A DNA stretch of 64,000 nt from Novipirellula artificiosorum (GTDB lineage Bacteria; Planctomycetota; Planctomycetia; Pirellulales; Pirellulaceae), in assembly GCF_007860135.1 (NCBI RefSeq), contig NZ_SJPV01000003.1, forward strand, positions 541,744 through 605,743, in the 5' to 3' direction. Positions within the stretch are counted from its first letter, which is position 1, and each line of letters begins with the position of its first letter. Both the position numbers and the translations under genes were made by a program. The notes beneath the pieces are model-generated. The model searched no databases. It had not been told where the DNA came from and saw nothing but the letters and a program-made list of their open reading frames with translations. Below, piece by piece: positions 34,276 to 44,000 of the stretch.

Positions 34276-36576
34276 ATGAAAATCGGTGTTTTCGCCTGCC
34301 TACTACTCTCCAGTGTCATTGCTTGTGCAAACGAACCTGTTGACTGGGTCGATCCGCTAATCGACACGCATAATTCCCGCTGGTTCTATTTCAACTCGGC
34401 CTGCCGCCCCTTCGGACTGGTCAACCTAAGCCCTGATACGCAAACCAAGGGATCTTGGAAATCGGGTTACCTTTATGGCGACACGCAGATCCGCTGCTTT
34501 AGCCACATCCACGCTTGGCAACTCTCGGGCATACCTGTGCTGCCAATCGTAGGCGAAATGACGGGCCCGCTTGGAATGGATGCGTACCAATCGGATTTTT
34601 CTCATGACGAAGAAATCGTCCGTCCGGGCTACCACAAAGTGGTTTTGAAGAAGTACGGCGTGACCGCTGAGTTGACTTCCACAACGCGCACGGGATTCCA
34701 TCGCTACACTTATCCAAGCACCGAAGACGCCCATATTCTTTTTGACGTTGGTGCGGAACTAGGGCATGGGCCGGTTGTCCGCTCCGAAGTCCGCAAGGTC
34801 AATGAAAATGAAATCGAAGGCATGAGCCTGATGAAGGGGACTTCGCGACGTAAGAAGGATTCGCCAGTCTTCTTCGTAGCACGTTTTCGTGACGCGATGA
34901 GTGGTTTCGGCGGCTGGAACAAGGACGAAGCCGATTTGCCGGCAGACGCGATTTCAGGGAGCGGCGCCGGAGCCTATGTTCGTTTCCGGACCGAGGCCAA
35001 TCGACCGATCCTGATGAAGGTGGGGGTCAGCTACACGTCGATCGATGGGGCGCGTCAAAACCTCGAAGCAGAACTCAGCGACTGGGACTTTGACCGCATT
35101 GTTCAGGAATCTCGTGAGGATTGGAACACCCATCTATCCCGAATCAAAGTCGATGGAGGTACGGACGCGCAAAAGACAAAGTTCTACACCGACCTATGGC
35201 GTTCGCTGCTTGGTCGACGCGTCGTCAGCGACGCCAGCGGCATCTACTGTGACATGACGGGCCCCGAGCGCAAACTGCGGCAGATTCCTGTTGATGATGA
35301 CGGAACGCCCGATTTCAACATGCACAATTCTGATGCGTGGTGGGGCTCGCACTGGAGTCTCAACATTCTCTGGCCACTAATCTGCCCCGAGCGGTACAGT
35401 GATTTCTGCAAAACTTCTGTCCAGATGTACAACGATGGTGGGCTGATCCCTCGCGGTCCATCCGGAGGCAACTACACGTTTGTCATGATCGGCGACTCTG
35501 CGGCACCGTTCATCACTTCCGCCTACGCAAAAGGCATCCGAGACTTTGACACGATGACGGCATTGGAAGGATTGGTAAAGAACACCGGAAAGAATGGCGG
35601 GCGATACTACGGTGGCTATGCCAAGGAACCCACGGAATCCGTCTTCGAGGAATACAACAGCAAAGGATATGTCTCTTGGGGAAACCCCCTTTCGGGCGGT
35701 CACGGAAAATCGGTAACCAGTTTGACGCTTTACAACGCCTACCACGACTGGTGCATCGCACAGATGGCCAAAGGACTCGGACGCGACGAGATCTACAACC
35801 AATTTATCGCTGGCGCACGCAACTATCGCCATGTCATCTGGCCCGAAAAACAGTCGGCTTGGGTCCGGATGGAAAATGGGGATTGGATGCCGGATTTCAT
35901 GCCTCGTGAAGAAGTCTTTGAGCAAAAGGGATTCTGTGAGACGAGCGCAGCAATCACCACCTTCTACGTACCGCATGACCCCATGGGACTCGCGGAAATG
36001 CTCAGCGGTCATCAAGCAGCCGCCGAGAAACTCAACGCCCAATTTGAAATTGCACAGCAGCACGCGTTCCATCTCCCTGGCCGCTTGCATGGGAACGCGT
36101 TGGTCGATTATGCCAACCAAGATGGAACCGGAATGGCGCACTACTTTAATCGGATCGGTTTCCCATGGCTCAGCCAGAAATGGGTGCGTGCAGTCCAGCA
36201 AGCCGCCTTTGGTGGAACCAATCCCTTCAGCGGCTACAACGGCGATGAAGATCAGGGCCAGATGGGTGCCCTGAGCGCGCTGATGGCGATCGGTCTTTTC
36301 CAATTCGATGGTGGATCGGGACTCGAGCCCCGTTACGACATCACGACGCCCGTTTTCGATCGAGTGGTCATTTCGCTGAGCCCGGAATACTACGACGGAA
36401 AAGTCTTTACGATTGTCGCAAACAACCAGGCACCTGAAAACATCTATATCCAATCTGCGAAATGGAATGGGGAACCACTGCAGACCTGTTGGCTGCCACA
36501 CAAGGAGCTCGTCAAAGGCGGGACACTTGAACTTGACCTCGGGCCAAATCCGAACAAGGCTTGGGGCCGACTTTGA
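34276..36576 (+). CDS. Secreted GH92-family alpha-mannosidase
   Basis: 766 residues with signal peptide MKIGVFACLLLSSVIACA. GH92 enzymes are calcium-dependent exo-acting alpha-mannosidases. Family marks: DWVDPLIDTHNSRWFYFNSA, CFSHIHAWQLSG, the central DFNMHNSDAWWGSHWSLN, and the catalytic-region GYNGDEDQGQMGALSALMAI near residue 650. The full helical (alpha/alpha)6 domain is present, so it should be active. It trims mannose from exported glycans or glycoproteins. A MITE-like element starts 17 bp after its stop. Confidence 0.9.
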   Translation: MKIGVFACLLLSSVIACANEPVDWVDPLIDTHNSRWFYFNSACRPFGLVNLSPDTQTKGSWKSGYLYGDTQIRCFSHIHAWQLSGIPVLPIVGEMTGPLGMDAYQSDFSHDEEIVRPGYHKVVLKKYGVTAELTSTTRTGFHRYTYPSTEDAHILFDVGAELGHGPVVRSEVRKVNENEIEGMSLMKGTSRRKKDSPVFFVARFRDAMSGFGGWNKDEADLPADAISGSGAGAYVRFRTEANRPILMKVGVSYTSIDGARQNLEAELSDWDFDRIVQESREDWNTHLSRIKVDGGTDAQKTKFYTDLWRSLLGRRVVSDASGIYCDMTGPERKLRQIPVDDDGTPDFNMHNSDAWWGSHWSLNILWPLICPERYSDFCKTSVQMYNDGGLIPRGPSGGNYTFVMIGDSAAPFITSAYAKGIRDFDTMTALEGLVKNTGKNGGRYYGGYAKEPTESVFEEYNSKGYVSWGNPLSGGHGKSVTSLTLYNAYHDWCIAQMAKGLGRDEIYNQFIAGARNYRHVIWPEKQSAWVRMENGDWMPDFMPREEVFEQKGFCETSAAITTFYVPHDPMGLAEMLSGHQAAAEKLNAQFEIAQQHAFHLPGRLHGNALVDYANQDGTGMAHYFNRIGFPWLSQKWVRAVQQAAFGGTNPFSGYNGDEDQGQMGALSALMAIGLFQFDGGSGLEPRYDITTPVFDRVVISLSPEYYDGKVFTIVANNQAPENIYIQSAKWNGEPLQTCWLPHKELVKGGTLELDLGPNPNKAWGRL

Positions 36577-36592
36577 TTTTTTAGGTCACGAA

Positions 36593-36715
36593 TGGACTGT
36601 CAAGTTTAAAACTGCGAGTTGGGACGTAGTGGACTTCGCCAGAAGTCCCCAAGACTATTTGAGTTACGGATTTCTGGCGAAATCCACTACCCTAAACTTT
36701 GGTGCTGACAGTCCA
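36593..36715. mobile_element. MITE-like element, copy 2
   Basis: 123 bp with perfect 10-bp terminal inverted repeats (TGGACTGTCA / TGACAGTCCA). The inner palindrome has arms 36626-36648 (GTAGTGGACTTCGCC...) and 36668-36690. It matches copy 1 at 23689-23813 along its whole length with scattered substitutions. It fills the gap between the GH92 gene and the hydrolase fragment. Confidence 0.75.
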
Positions 36716-36738
36716 CTTGAAGGAGGAGCCATCACCGC

Positions 36739-37224
36739 ATGAGACGAGTTCCTATCGGGTTTTCCATCGTTGCACTTTGCTCATCGTTGGTGATGACACC
36801 AACGTATTCGCAAGGAACCTCACCTACAAACTCCCTCGCGCCACAATTGTTCGAGCTCACTGCGGGCGCCAGCGAGATCGACTCGCGCGCGAATCCACAC
36901 CCGGAAATTGGGTTTGTATTCGCTGATGCGAAAGGGAACCCCGTGGATCTGGAACACGCCATCGTCGACACCCGTGTTCCGTCACAAGGGCAACTCGTGA
37001 TTTGGTTGATGGGCCACAACCAGGGATTGTTCGACCGCATCGCCAGCTATGGAAATATGACCGTCTCGTATTACCAACTGAAGATCGGCAACCGCTTCGG
37101 CCTCGGATTGGCTATGAGTGACGTGGAGGGTGGTCACGTGCTGCTCGGACTTGATCTCACGAAGCAACTTTTGCATCTGAATCCGAGTGGATTCGTCGAG
37201 AGCACTCAAGGGTTCGTCGAGTAG
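36739..37224 (+). pseudogene. N-terminal fragment of an exported hydrolase-like protein
   Basis: From ATG 36739: signal peptide (IGFSIVALCSSLVMTPTYSQ) then DLEHAIVDTRVPSQGQLVIW and LMGHNQGLFDRIASYG, which I recognise as the start of a longer planctomycete exported alpha/beta-hydrolase-like family. Similarity ends at about 37050, exactly where the frame enters sequence antisense to modC; the last 60 residues are meaningless. The rest of the gene is lost, probably at a recombination joint. Ribosome-binding GGAGGAG precedes the start. Family assignment is moderate. Confidence 0.6.
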
Positions 37225-37680
37225 CAGCACCGAGGGGCGAAAAGACAACGCTCTTCCAAGTGCAACACGTTGTCGTTCTCCGCCGCTGAGTCCCTCGATA
37301 CTTCGATTGAGCAAGGCTTCAACCTTCAGCATCCCGGCCAACTCGACCGTCCGCTTTTCGATCGCGGGTCTTGGCTGTTTCCGCAACCGCAAGGCAAACT
37401 CGAAATGCTCGCGAACGGTGAAGGTTGGAAACAGCGCCAAGTCTTGTGGCACGTAACCGATTTGTCGGTCGCCCGCAGACCAATCGGTCACGTCCGTGCC
37501 ATCAATACGGATCGATCCCGATGCAATGGCCCGCAACCCACAAATCGCTTCAAGCAGGGTCGTCTTGCCTCGACCAGTGCGTCCCATCAGCACCGCGTAG
37601 TTTCCGGACGGAACACAAAGCGAGACCTTCTGCAACTCAAAACGGCCAGCGCGGATCGTTACATCTTCGAGTTCGATCAC
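36982..37680 (-). CDS. modC: ModC-like ABC transporter ATP-binding protein
   Basis: 232 residues from GTG 37680, whose GTGA overlaps the permease stop. Walker A is GRTGRGKTTLLEAI, the Q-loop GYVPQDLALFPTFT, signature LSGGERQRVALGRAL, Walker B VLLLDEPLSALDE and switch histidine HVTHSQSEAEAV. Clear homology ends near VIRDGHISIAG (about 37025); the final 15 residues run into the joint with the hydrolase fragment. The C-terminal MOP domain of classical ModC is absent. It closes a five-gene operon. The ligand may be molybdate, tungstate or another oxyanion; the symbol marks the family only. Confidence 0.85.
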   Translation of the reverse strand: MIELEDVTIRAGRFELQKVSLCVPSGNYAVLMGRTGRGKTTLLEAICGLRAIASGSIRIDGTDVTDWSAGDRQIGYVPQDLALFPTFTVREHFEFALRLRKQPRPAIEKRTVELAGMLKVEALLNRSIEGLSGGERQRVALGRALSFRPSVLLLDEPLSALDESTRIQMQKLLREIKSEQHVTTLHVTHSQSEAEAVADLQLVIRDGHISIAGDAVEQSLVVAHQPNHELPL

Positions 37681-38537
37681 GCTGCGACTCCGGCTCCGAG
37701 TAGACGCAAGATCAGCAGCACCGCCATGGCCATCACCACCATCAACAGCGATACCGCCACCGCGGCATCGAGTTGCCCAATACTGAGCTCCAAGAACACG
37801 GTCGTCGATAAAACCTCTGTCTTCATACGGGTCGCACCGGCAAACACCAAGATCGGTCCAAACTCGCCGAGAGCGCGTGCCCAGGCAATCGTCATCGCCG
37901 CGATCATCCCCCGCCACGCTTGCGGAAGCGCAATGTGCAGAAACGCCTGCGCTCGGCTGCACCCAAGCGTGCGTGCAACCTCCTCACAACGCGGACTCAT
38001 CTGGTCAAACGTGACCCGCATGGTGCGAACCGCAAAGGCACACGCGACAGAGAACTGAGCAAGGACGACTGCCGGCCAACGGAAAGTCACCGGGAACCCT
38101 AGTCGATCCCTTAAGAAGGACTCTAACTGCCATTGGCCGATGGAGAGGTGAAACAGAATCAATAAGCTGAGTCCCAACACGAGCGGGGGTAACACGATTG
38201 GAATGTCCACCAACGTATCGATCAATATGCGTCCTGGGAACTTAAACCTTGACAGCAAATAGCCAAGCGGTGTCGCAACCCATACCGACAACAAGGCGGC
38301 GACGGTACACGACAGCAGCGTCAAACGCATGGCAGCCAAAATCTCAGGTTTCCGCAAAGCAGCAGAGAAATCCGACCACGATGTAAACAGGACATCCGCA
38401 AGCAGCAACAACAAGATCAGCAGCAAAAAGCAGCTAGAAATCCCACCCATCACTAGGAAAAAGGGGGCATCGGATCGACGAGTCCGCTGGCTCGCTATCC
38501 CCTTCGATCCTTCTCGGTGCGGATCCGTTCTCGTCAT
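37677..38537 (-). CDS. modB: ModB-like ABC transporter permease
   Basis: 286 residues from ATG 38537, which overlaps the stop of the binding-protein gene (ATGA). The frame is open to 38570 but the overlap fixes the start. After a basic N-terminus a first membrane helix (FFLVMGGISSCFLLLILLLL) is followed by a binding-protein-dependent permease domain; the EAA loop reads EEVARTLGCSRAQAFLHIAL, and TIAWARALGEFGPILVFAG is typical of ModB/CysT-type permeases. It forms the membrane channel with the ModC-like ATPase. Confidence 0.9.
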   Translation of the reverse strand: MTRTDPHREGSKGIASQRTRRSDAPFFLVMGGISSCFLLLILLLLLADVLFTSWSDFSAALRKPEILAAMRLTLLSCTVAALLSVWVATPLGYLLSRFKFPGRILIDTLVDIPIVLPPLVLGLSLLILFHLSIGQWQLESFLRDRLGFPVTFRWPAVVLAQFSVACAFAVRTMRVTFDQMSPRCEEVARTLGCSRAQAFLHIALPQAWRGMIAAMTIAWARALGEFGPILVFAGATRMKTEVLSTTVFLELSIGQLDAAVAVSLLMVVMAMAVLLILRLLGAGVAA

Positions 38538-40051
38538 TCGGCGACGCTCTTCGACGGATCGATCTTCCACTGAAACCCCTCCGCTGCGAAGATTTCTTTC
38601 GAGTCGGCCGAGCTAAGCTTCGTGAACAGACGCTCCGCGGTGCTTGGATATCGAGATTCCTTTGATACCGCCCACGGTTGAGTTGCGATACTGCACTTCA
38701 GCCCGTCGATGCGGATGGCATCCAGCACATCGGCTGACCCGGCCGCATTGCTCAGGTACACGACGGCGGCGTCAAGAGACTTCGTTCGCAACTGATTCAC
38801 CAACATATCCCCGGTGGGCGACTGAACCGTCACATTAGGCAACACCGATTGCTCAACGCCCGCTTCACGAAAAGTATTCTGTGTCAGCCAGCCCATTGCA
38901 CACTGTTTCTCGTGCCCCACCCCCACGCGAATACCGTCCCGGGCAAGATCGCTCAACCGAGCGATCCCAAGTGGGTTTCCTTTCTGCACCAAAATAACCA
39001 GTTCATTCTGCGACACTTCCACCGGCTGTGGAAACAAATCATGAACTTGATTCATGAACTCGTTATCACAAGCAAAGTAGGCATCGGGATGCTGACCGCC
39101 CTTCATTTGCGCGACCAAAATACCACAGCCGTTGTAGACACGATCCACGGATACTCCTTCACGCTCCTCGAACGCGGTGATCGTCTCTTCGATGGCAGGC
39201 CTTAGCATCGATCCAGCAAACAGAGAAAGACTCGGGTGGTCCGCCCAAACATCACCGGCCGAAGTGTGGAAACCATGCTCCGCGTAACGGAGTAACCCGC
39301 GATCACGGGCCGACAGATATCGAGCAAAATGGAGTGCTGCCTGAGGTTGTTGCGTCGATGCGATCACGCCAATGGAAACCTGCGAAACGCCAGCCGACAG
39401 CTCGGGCAATTCGAGAAACTCAAGCCCAGGATAGGTATGTAGAACGGCATCATAGACGATCCCTGCGTCCGCGGCTCCGACAGAGATATCATTAGCGACT
39501 TCGTTGACCGTCCCACGATAGGCAAGGGTCGCGCGGTCAAGTTCTTCCCAACGGTTCAAGTTCGTTAAGATTGCCTTGGTCACTTTGCCGATTGCGGTGC
39601 CTTCGGGGCTAGCCTGGACCAATCGAACGTTCGAGGACTGGAGGTCCGCAAATGTCGCGATCGATTTGGGGTTGCCCTTGGAAACGGCGACGACCGCTTG
39701 CATGCTTGCAATTGGAAGTATCTCTGCGACAAGCTGCTTGCTTCGCCCAATTTCCAAGAAACTGTCATCCGCGGGCAGATACAGATCGCCATCTCGAGTG
39801 ACTTCGATTGACGACAACAACGTCTGGGACGGGCCATATTGAATCTGTACCGAGCGTTGAAATTCATCCTCATACGCTTGGCGCACTTGTTCCATCACGG
39901 CCCGATTGCTGGCTGCGCAATAGACCATCAAAGGCTTGTCGTGCGAAGTCGACGTCGTGGAACGATTCCCATCGCCCCGAATCAGCATTGCCAACAGCGA
40001 GATGAGCAACAGAGCAGAGCCCAACATCACGGCGATCGTACGGTTCATCAT
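38534..40051 (-). CDS. Tandem (double) ModA-like substrate-binding protein
   Basis: 505 residues. An N-terminal membrane anchor or signal (MLGSALLLISLLAMLIRG) is followed by two consecutive type-2 periplasmic binding domains. Domain 1 (about 40-270): LMVYCAASNRAVMEQVRQAY, GDLYLPADDSFLEIGRS, SPEGTAIGKVTKAI. Domain 2 (about 275-500): LSLFAGSMLRPAIEETITAF, PDAYFACDNEFMNQV, TGDMLVNQLRTKSLDAAVVY. Each has the ModA/WtpA-type order of segments, so the pair arose by fusion or duplication, but they have diverged widely. A double receptor feeding one permease is unusual for this importer class. ATGA overlaps bind it to both neighbours. Confidence 0.87.
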   Translation of the reverse strand: MMNRTIAVMLGSALLLISLLAMLIRGDGNRSTTSTSHDKPLMVYCAASNRAVMEQVRQAYEDEFQRSVQIQYGPSQTLLSSIEVTRDGDLYLPADDSFLEIGRSKQLVAEILPIASMQAVVAVSKGNPKSIATFADLQSSNVRLVQASPEGTAIGKVTKAILTNLNRWEELDRATLAYRGTVNEVANDISVGAADAGIVYDAVLHTYPGLEFLELPELSAGVSQVSIGVIASTQQPQAALHFARYLSARDRGLLRYAEHGFHTSAGDVWADHPSLSLFAGSMLRPAIEETITAFEEREGVSVDRVYNGCGILVAQMKGGQHPDAYFACDNEFMNQVHDLFPQPVEVSQNELVILVQKGNPLGIARLSDLARDGIRVGVGHEKQCAMGWLTQNTFREAGVEQSVLPNVTVQSPTGDMLVNQLRTKSLDAAVVYLSNAAGSADVLDAIRIDGLKCSIATQPWAVSKESRYPSTAERLFTKLSSADSKEIFAAEGFQWKIDPSKSVAE

Positions 40052-41052
40052 GGCTTTCTTCCTGGTGGGATTTGCAAGAGAACCGGTGAAAGGTTTTGAC
40101 CTTCGAGGTCACTGCGATCGTCGGGCAGTTTCCCATCTTCGCCAAACAGGTCCCGATCCCAATCGGCGGTGATCAGAAGATCAAACCCCGGATTGCGTTC
40201 TTTGACCTGACACGAGCAAGCGCCACTCAAAAACAGGGTGAGATCTTCGACCAAGCGGAGGTTAAACTCACTCACAGGAATGACTTCCAACGCACGGCCA
40301 CGGCCATAAACGGGAACCAACAACGGCTCTCCTTGTTCAAATGCATCTTTGCGAACCCCGCTCAACATCGAAACCAGAAACCGTTCATCGTTGTCGCGGG
40401 GGTCGATTTCTAGCAAACTGTATTTCTGTACCAAGGGGACGTCGGAAAACAGCTCCGATCCCGGTAAGCCAATGCCCTCCGGGAGCTTGATTTTCCGAGC
40501 CAACGTCTCGAAGTTTGTTTCTGCAAGTTCGCGTACGGCGACCGTGTCGGGATGATTTGGAGCTCCCATTAGAATCCAGACGATCGAATGTCCTGCAACC
40601 AGACGTTCGTGGAGCTCTCGCCGCGCAGGAGAATCAAACAGATCGATTTCTTTCGCCTCCGAAAGTGTCCCGCGAAAGTGTACCCGTGAGCGACTTCCCT
40701 CAGGCTTCGACCGCACAACGAGATACGGAAGCGTCGCATTCGTTCGCCGCTGGAAATCCGCCCAAAATGCCAATCGCTCGGCTTGCTGAGGGTGATGCCC
40801 GTCGTCCAACGAACTCACATCGACACGGATGATTTGTGCATTCGCTCGCGGCGTTGCCGATGAGGCTTGCTCGAGCCGCGAGCCGTAGGTCTGCTCCGCC
40901 CCGCGGAGCTGACCGTCAAAATAGAGGATCACTTCCAGATCGTCGGGTCGCCAACGTTCCAATGCATACCGGAACACCGGAATGTTGCAGGCATTGACGA
41001 CACCGGATGCCGAAAAAACAACCCAAATAAACAAGACACCTATCGACCGCAT
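40048..41052 (-). CDS. Exported protein of unknown function ('CNIPVFRYALERW' family)
   Basis: 334 residues from ATG 41052, 5 bp after the upstream stop. Signal peptide MRSIGVLFIWVVFSASGVVN, then Cys in ACNIPVFRYALERWRPDDLE; VNAC could be a poor lipobox or a normal cleavage site. The mature part alternates beta strands and helices (LEVILYFDG; LPYLVVRSK; SIVWILMGAPN) and ends with a CSC pair in FLSGACSCQVKERNPGFDLL. I recall the CNIPVFRYALERW start as a conserved planctomycete feature, but know no function. The gene is locked between a PQQ-propeller protein and a double binding protein, so it probably works with this importer. Confidence 0.75.
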   Translation of the reverse strand: MRSIGVLFIWVVFSASGVVNACNIPVFRYALERWRPDDLEVILYFDGQLRGAEQTYGSRLEQASSATPRANAQIIRVDVSSLDDGHHPQQAERLAFWADFQRRTNATLPYLVVRSKPEGSRSRVHFRGTLSEAKEIDLFDSPARRELHERLVAGHSIVWILMGAPNHPDTVAVRELAETNFETLARKIKLPEGIGLPGSELFSDVPLVQKYSLLEIDPRDNDERFLVSMLSGVRKDAFEQGEPLLVPVYGRGRALEVIPVSEFNLRLVEDLTLFLSGACSCQVKERNPGFDLLITADWDRDLFGEDGKLPDDRSDLEGQNLSPVLLQIPPGRKP

Positions 41053-41057
41053 TGATT

Positions 41058-44000
41058 CTATTCCCCGAAGCAGATCACAGAGCCATCGAGCGTCGATAAG
41101 TACAATTGCCCGTTCGCACCGGCAAGTCCGTCCCAAGTCGGAAGGCTATCGATCTTGACTTCCTGCTTCAGTTCACCGGTATCGATATTGACGGCAAGCA
41201 ACGAAGCGCCCTCGCTGCCTTCCAACGCGGCATCTTGTTGATCAAGCAGTTTCTTCGTTTCTGCGTCATGCTCGGTCAAACCTTGGAAGGTTGCTTCTTC
41301 GTCGATCATATCGGGCGGCCCCACGATAAACAAATTGTTGCCGGCCAGCACCATGCCGCGGACGTAAATCGGCACATCCTGAGTCCACTTCGGATCGACC
41401 AGACTTGGACTGCTTGATTGACCGGCCGCATTGCCAGCGTTCTTCGGGGCAACGAGCATGATTGCTTTGCCAAATTGCCCGTCGACCAACTTGCCTGCTT
41501 CCAACGTGCCGTTGTTCCGGTGGATGGAGTAGTCGCGTGCCGTTCCGTCGTCAAAACTTATCGCCAACACTGCGTCGGGTGAGATCTCGTTTCCTTCGTT
41601 GAAACGGCGAGTGATCTGCTCCTCGCTCGCCTCATCAAAGTAGAGGCGAACCTCATCGATGACTCCCGTGAACGGCGACACGCCCTTGTAATCACCCACG
41701 GAGGAACCACTGTCTTGGCCGATGTCGAGTCCTTGTTTCGGATCGGTCTGGATCAGCTCATTGGCCCGCCCTTCGCCCGCAAGGCGTCCGTCGACATACA
41801 GCTTCATCGACTTGTCCTTGCCCAGCACGCCGACAAGATGGTGCCAACCCCCGACGACGCGGGACTTGCCTTTCACGCTGTTCAAGACGTTCTCGCTGCG
41901 GAGATGGAAGACAGGTTGCCCCCCTTCGATCGTCAGTGCAAATCCAGCCGCTGGTCCACCGCGAGCAATCAGGACCCCATTGGGTTTGGTCGTCGTCATC
42001 CAAGCTTCCACCGTAATCGGCTTGTTGGCGGGATTCAGACTTTGCGTGATCGGAAAGGATGCCGACGGGATCACCGGACCACTGGCCTGCTTCTTCGGTT
42101 GGTCAGGGATCTCCGGTGGATCGGGTTCCGCGGCGAACAATTGATGTTCTAAGGTTGTTGTCCAACGCAAATATTGAGGTTTTCGTCCATAGCCATAAAC
42201 ATAGCCGTTCCCATTGACCAAGATCCGACCGGACGGAGCAAAACGCCCGGCTTGATAGTAACCGCCATGTCCGCCGGCAAAACTCTGCCCCAGCACCCAG
42301 TAAGAGCGATGGAACCAAGTATCATCGAGGAATCCCATTGGCGCAAAAATGTGAGCGTCGACCCCACGTTGTTTGGAGGCTTGCTTGGCGAAGTCGCCGG
42401 AATTCGGGCCAATTTCCAAACGGTTGCCCTCGAGGTCGAACTTTTGCGACTTCATGAAAATGTGATTGCCGTCGCACGACAAAATATCGGGCAATCCAAC
42501 TGGCATTTGAAGAATCTGCAGCTTCTCTTGGATGTTGTTGCCCGTATCGGGATTGGTTTCATCCATCAGCGTCTCGGACAACTTTTTCCCCGTAGCGAGA
42601 TCCAAGCGAAGCATTCGCAAACCGCCATCCAAGAAGATCGAGCGACCCGCTACGCAGTAAACGGTTCCCTTGTGAATCAACACGCTACCATGAACGGGCC
42701 ACAGTGATTCAAGTTGTTCGTACGCCATGGTACGTCGGTCGAGCGGTGCGGCCCGGTATCGCCAAACCAACTCACCGCCGGTGGATAAACAGTAAACCCA
42801 TCCATCAGCGGCACCGAAAACAACTCGGCCCCGGCTGACCGTTGGCGGTGAATCGATGCGGCCCCCTGCGGTGAAGGTCCAACGTGACTCGCCATTGGTT
42901 TCATCCAAGGCATGAAGGGTATGAGCATCGGTTTGCGCAACGTAAACCTTGCCATTGGCAATCACGGGAGAAGTCAATCGGCCCCCAAGCTTGCACTCCC
43001 ACTTCGCTTTCAGCTCCTCCGCAATCGGCCCACCGGTCGTTCCACTACGCCCTGCATCATGGCGATACTCAGGCCAATCCTCGCGGCGATCCTGATTGGG
43101 GTCAGCCAACCCTAAGCCAAAGGCTGGTCCTTTTTCGAACCTCCCCCGTTCGCTCACCTTACCGGGAACTGGCCTCGAAGGGGCGAGCGGTGCGAGTGCA
43201 TTGAATCCGTAGAGTTTGGCTTCGGGATAGCAAGCACAATTATGCGGTGGTGCGTAGGTCAAACCATTACAGGGCATCACCCCATACAAACAACCACCTC
43301 GAACCCAATGGTGAATATCCCAGTGTTCGGTATCGGGATCCACGAATTCGATTCCTGTTCGCGAAGGCATTAAGAAATTGTCGGTCGCCTTGGCAATGTA
43401 GCACCGGTGGTGGAACCAATAAGTATCCACGTCCGGTGCGAATTCCTTCACCACCTCACCGGTCCGCGGATCCCGCCCCGTGTAGACTCCCGTGTCTTTT
43501 CCGCTGGTCAGCGGGGCGAGCCAAACCAATCCATCCACCACCATCAAGTCCTGAGGCGATTGATAGCCACTGTTGGGAAAGTCCGCATCCCATAACCTTT
43601 TACCGGTTTTGGAATCAAGGCTCAGCATCTTGCCATTGCCACCGGAATAGAGCACAACATCCTCGTAAACCACCAAGCGTGGACCAAAGTTGAACGTAAA
43701 GGACTCTCGTCGCGATACAGGCTGGCTCTGCCAACCCAGTTCACCCGTCTTTTGATCGACCGAAACAAGCGATTCCCCATCATGGAAGAAGACTCGCGAG
43801 CTATCCGCCGAGAGGGACAGGGGTGAAATCCTTGTCTGTTTCGCCCACAATTGCCGCCCCGACTCGGCATCGAACGCCATCAGCACGCGAGGTTCCTCGT
43901 CCCAAAAGAAGTCACGCGAACGTGCCTGATCACCGACGGTTCCATGCAGCGGCGCATAATCTGCTAACTCTGCCTTTCCTTTTCGGACGACCAGAAACAG

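Noticed and set aside
35377..36501. Minus-strand ORF (374 residues) opposite GH92
   Set aside because: Antisense shadow of a clear glycosidase; no recognisable family.
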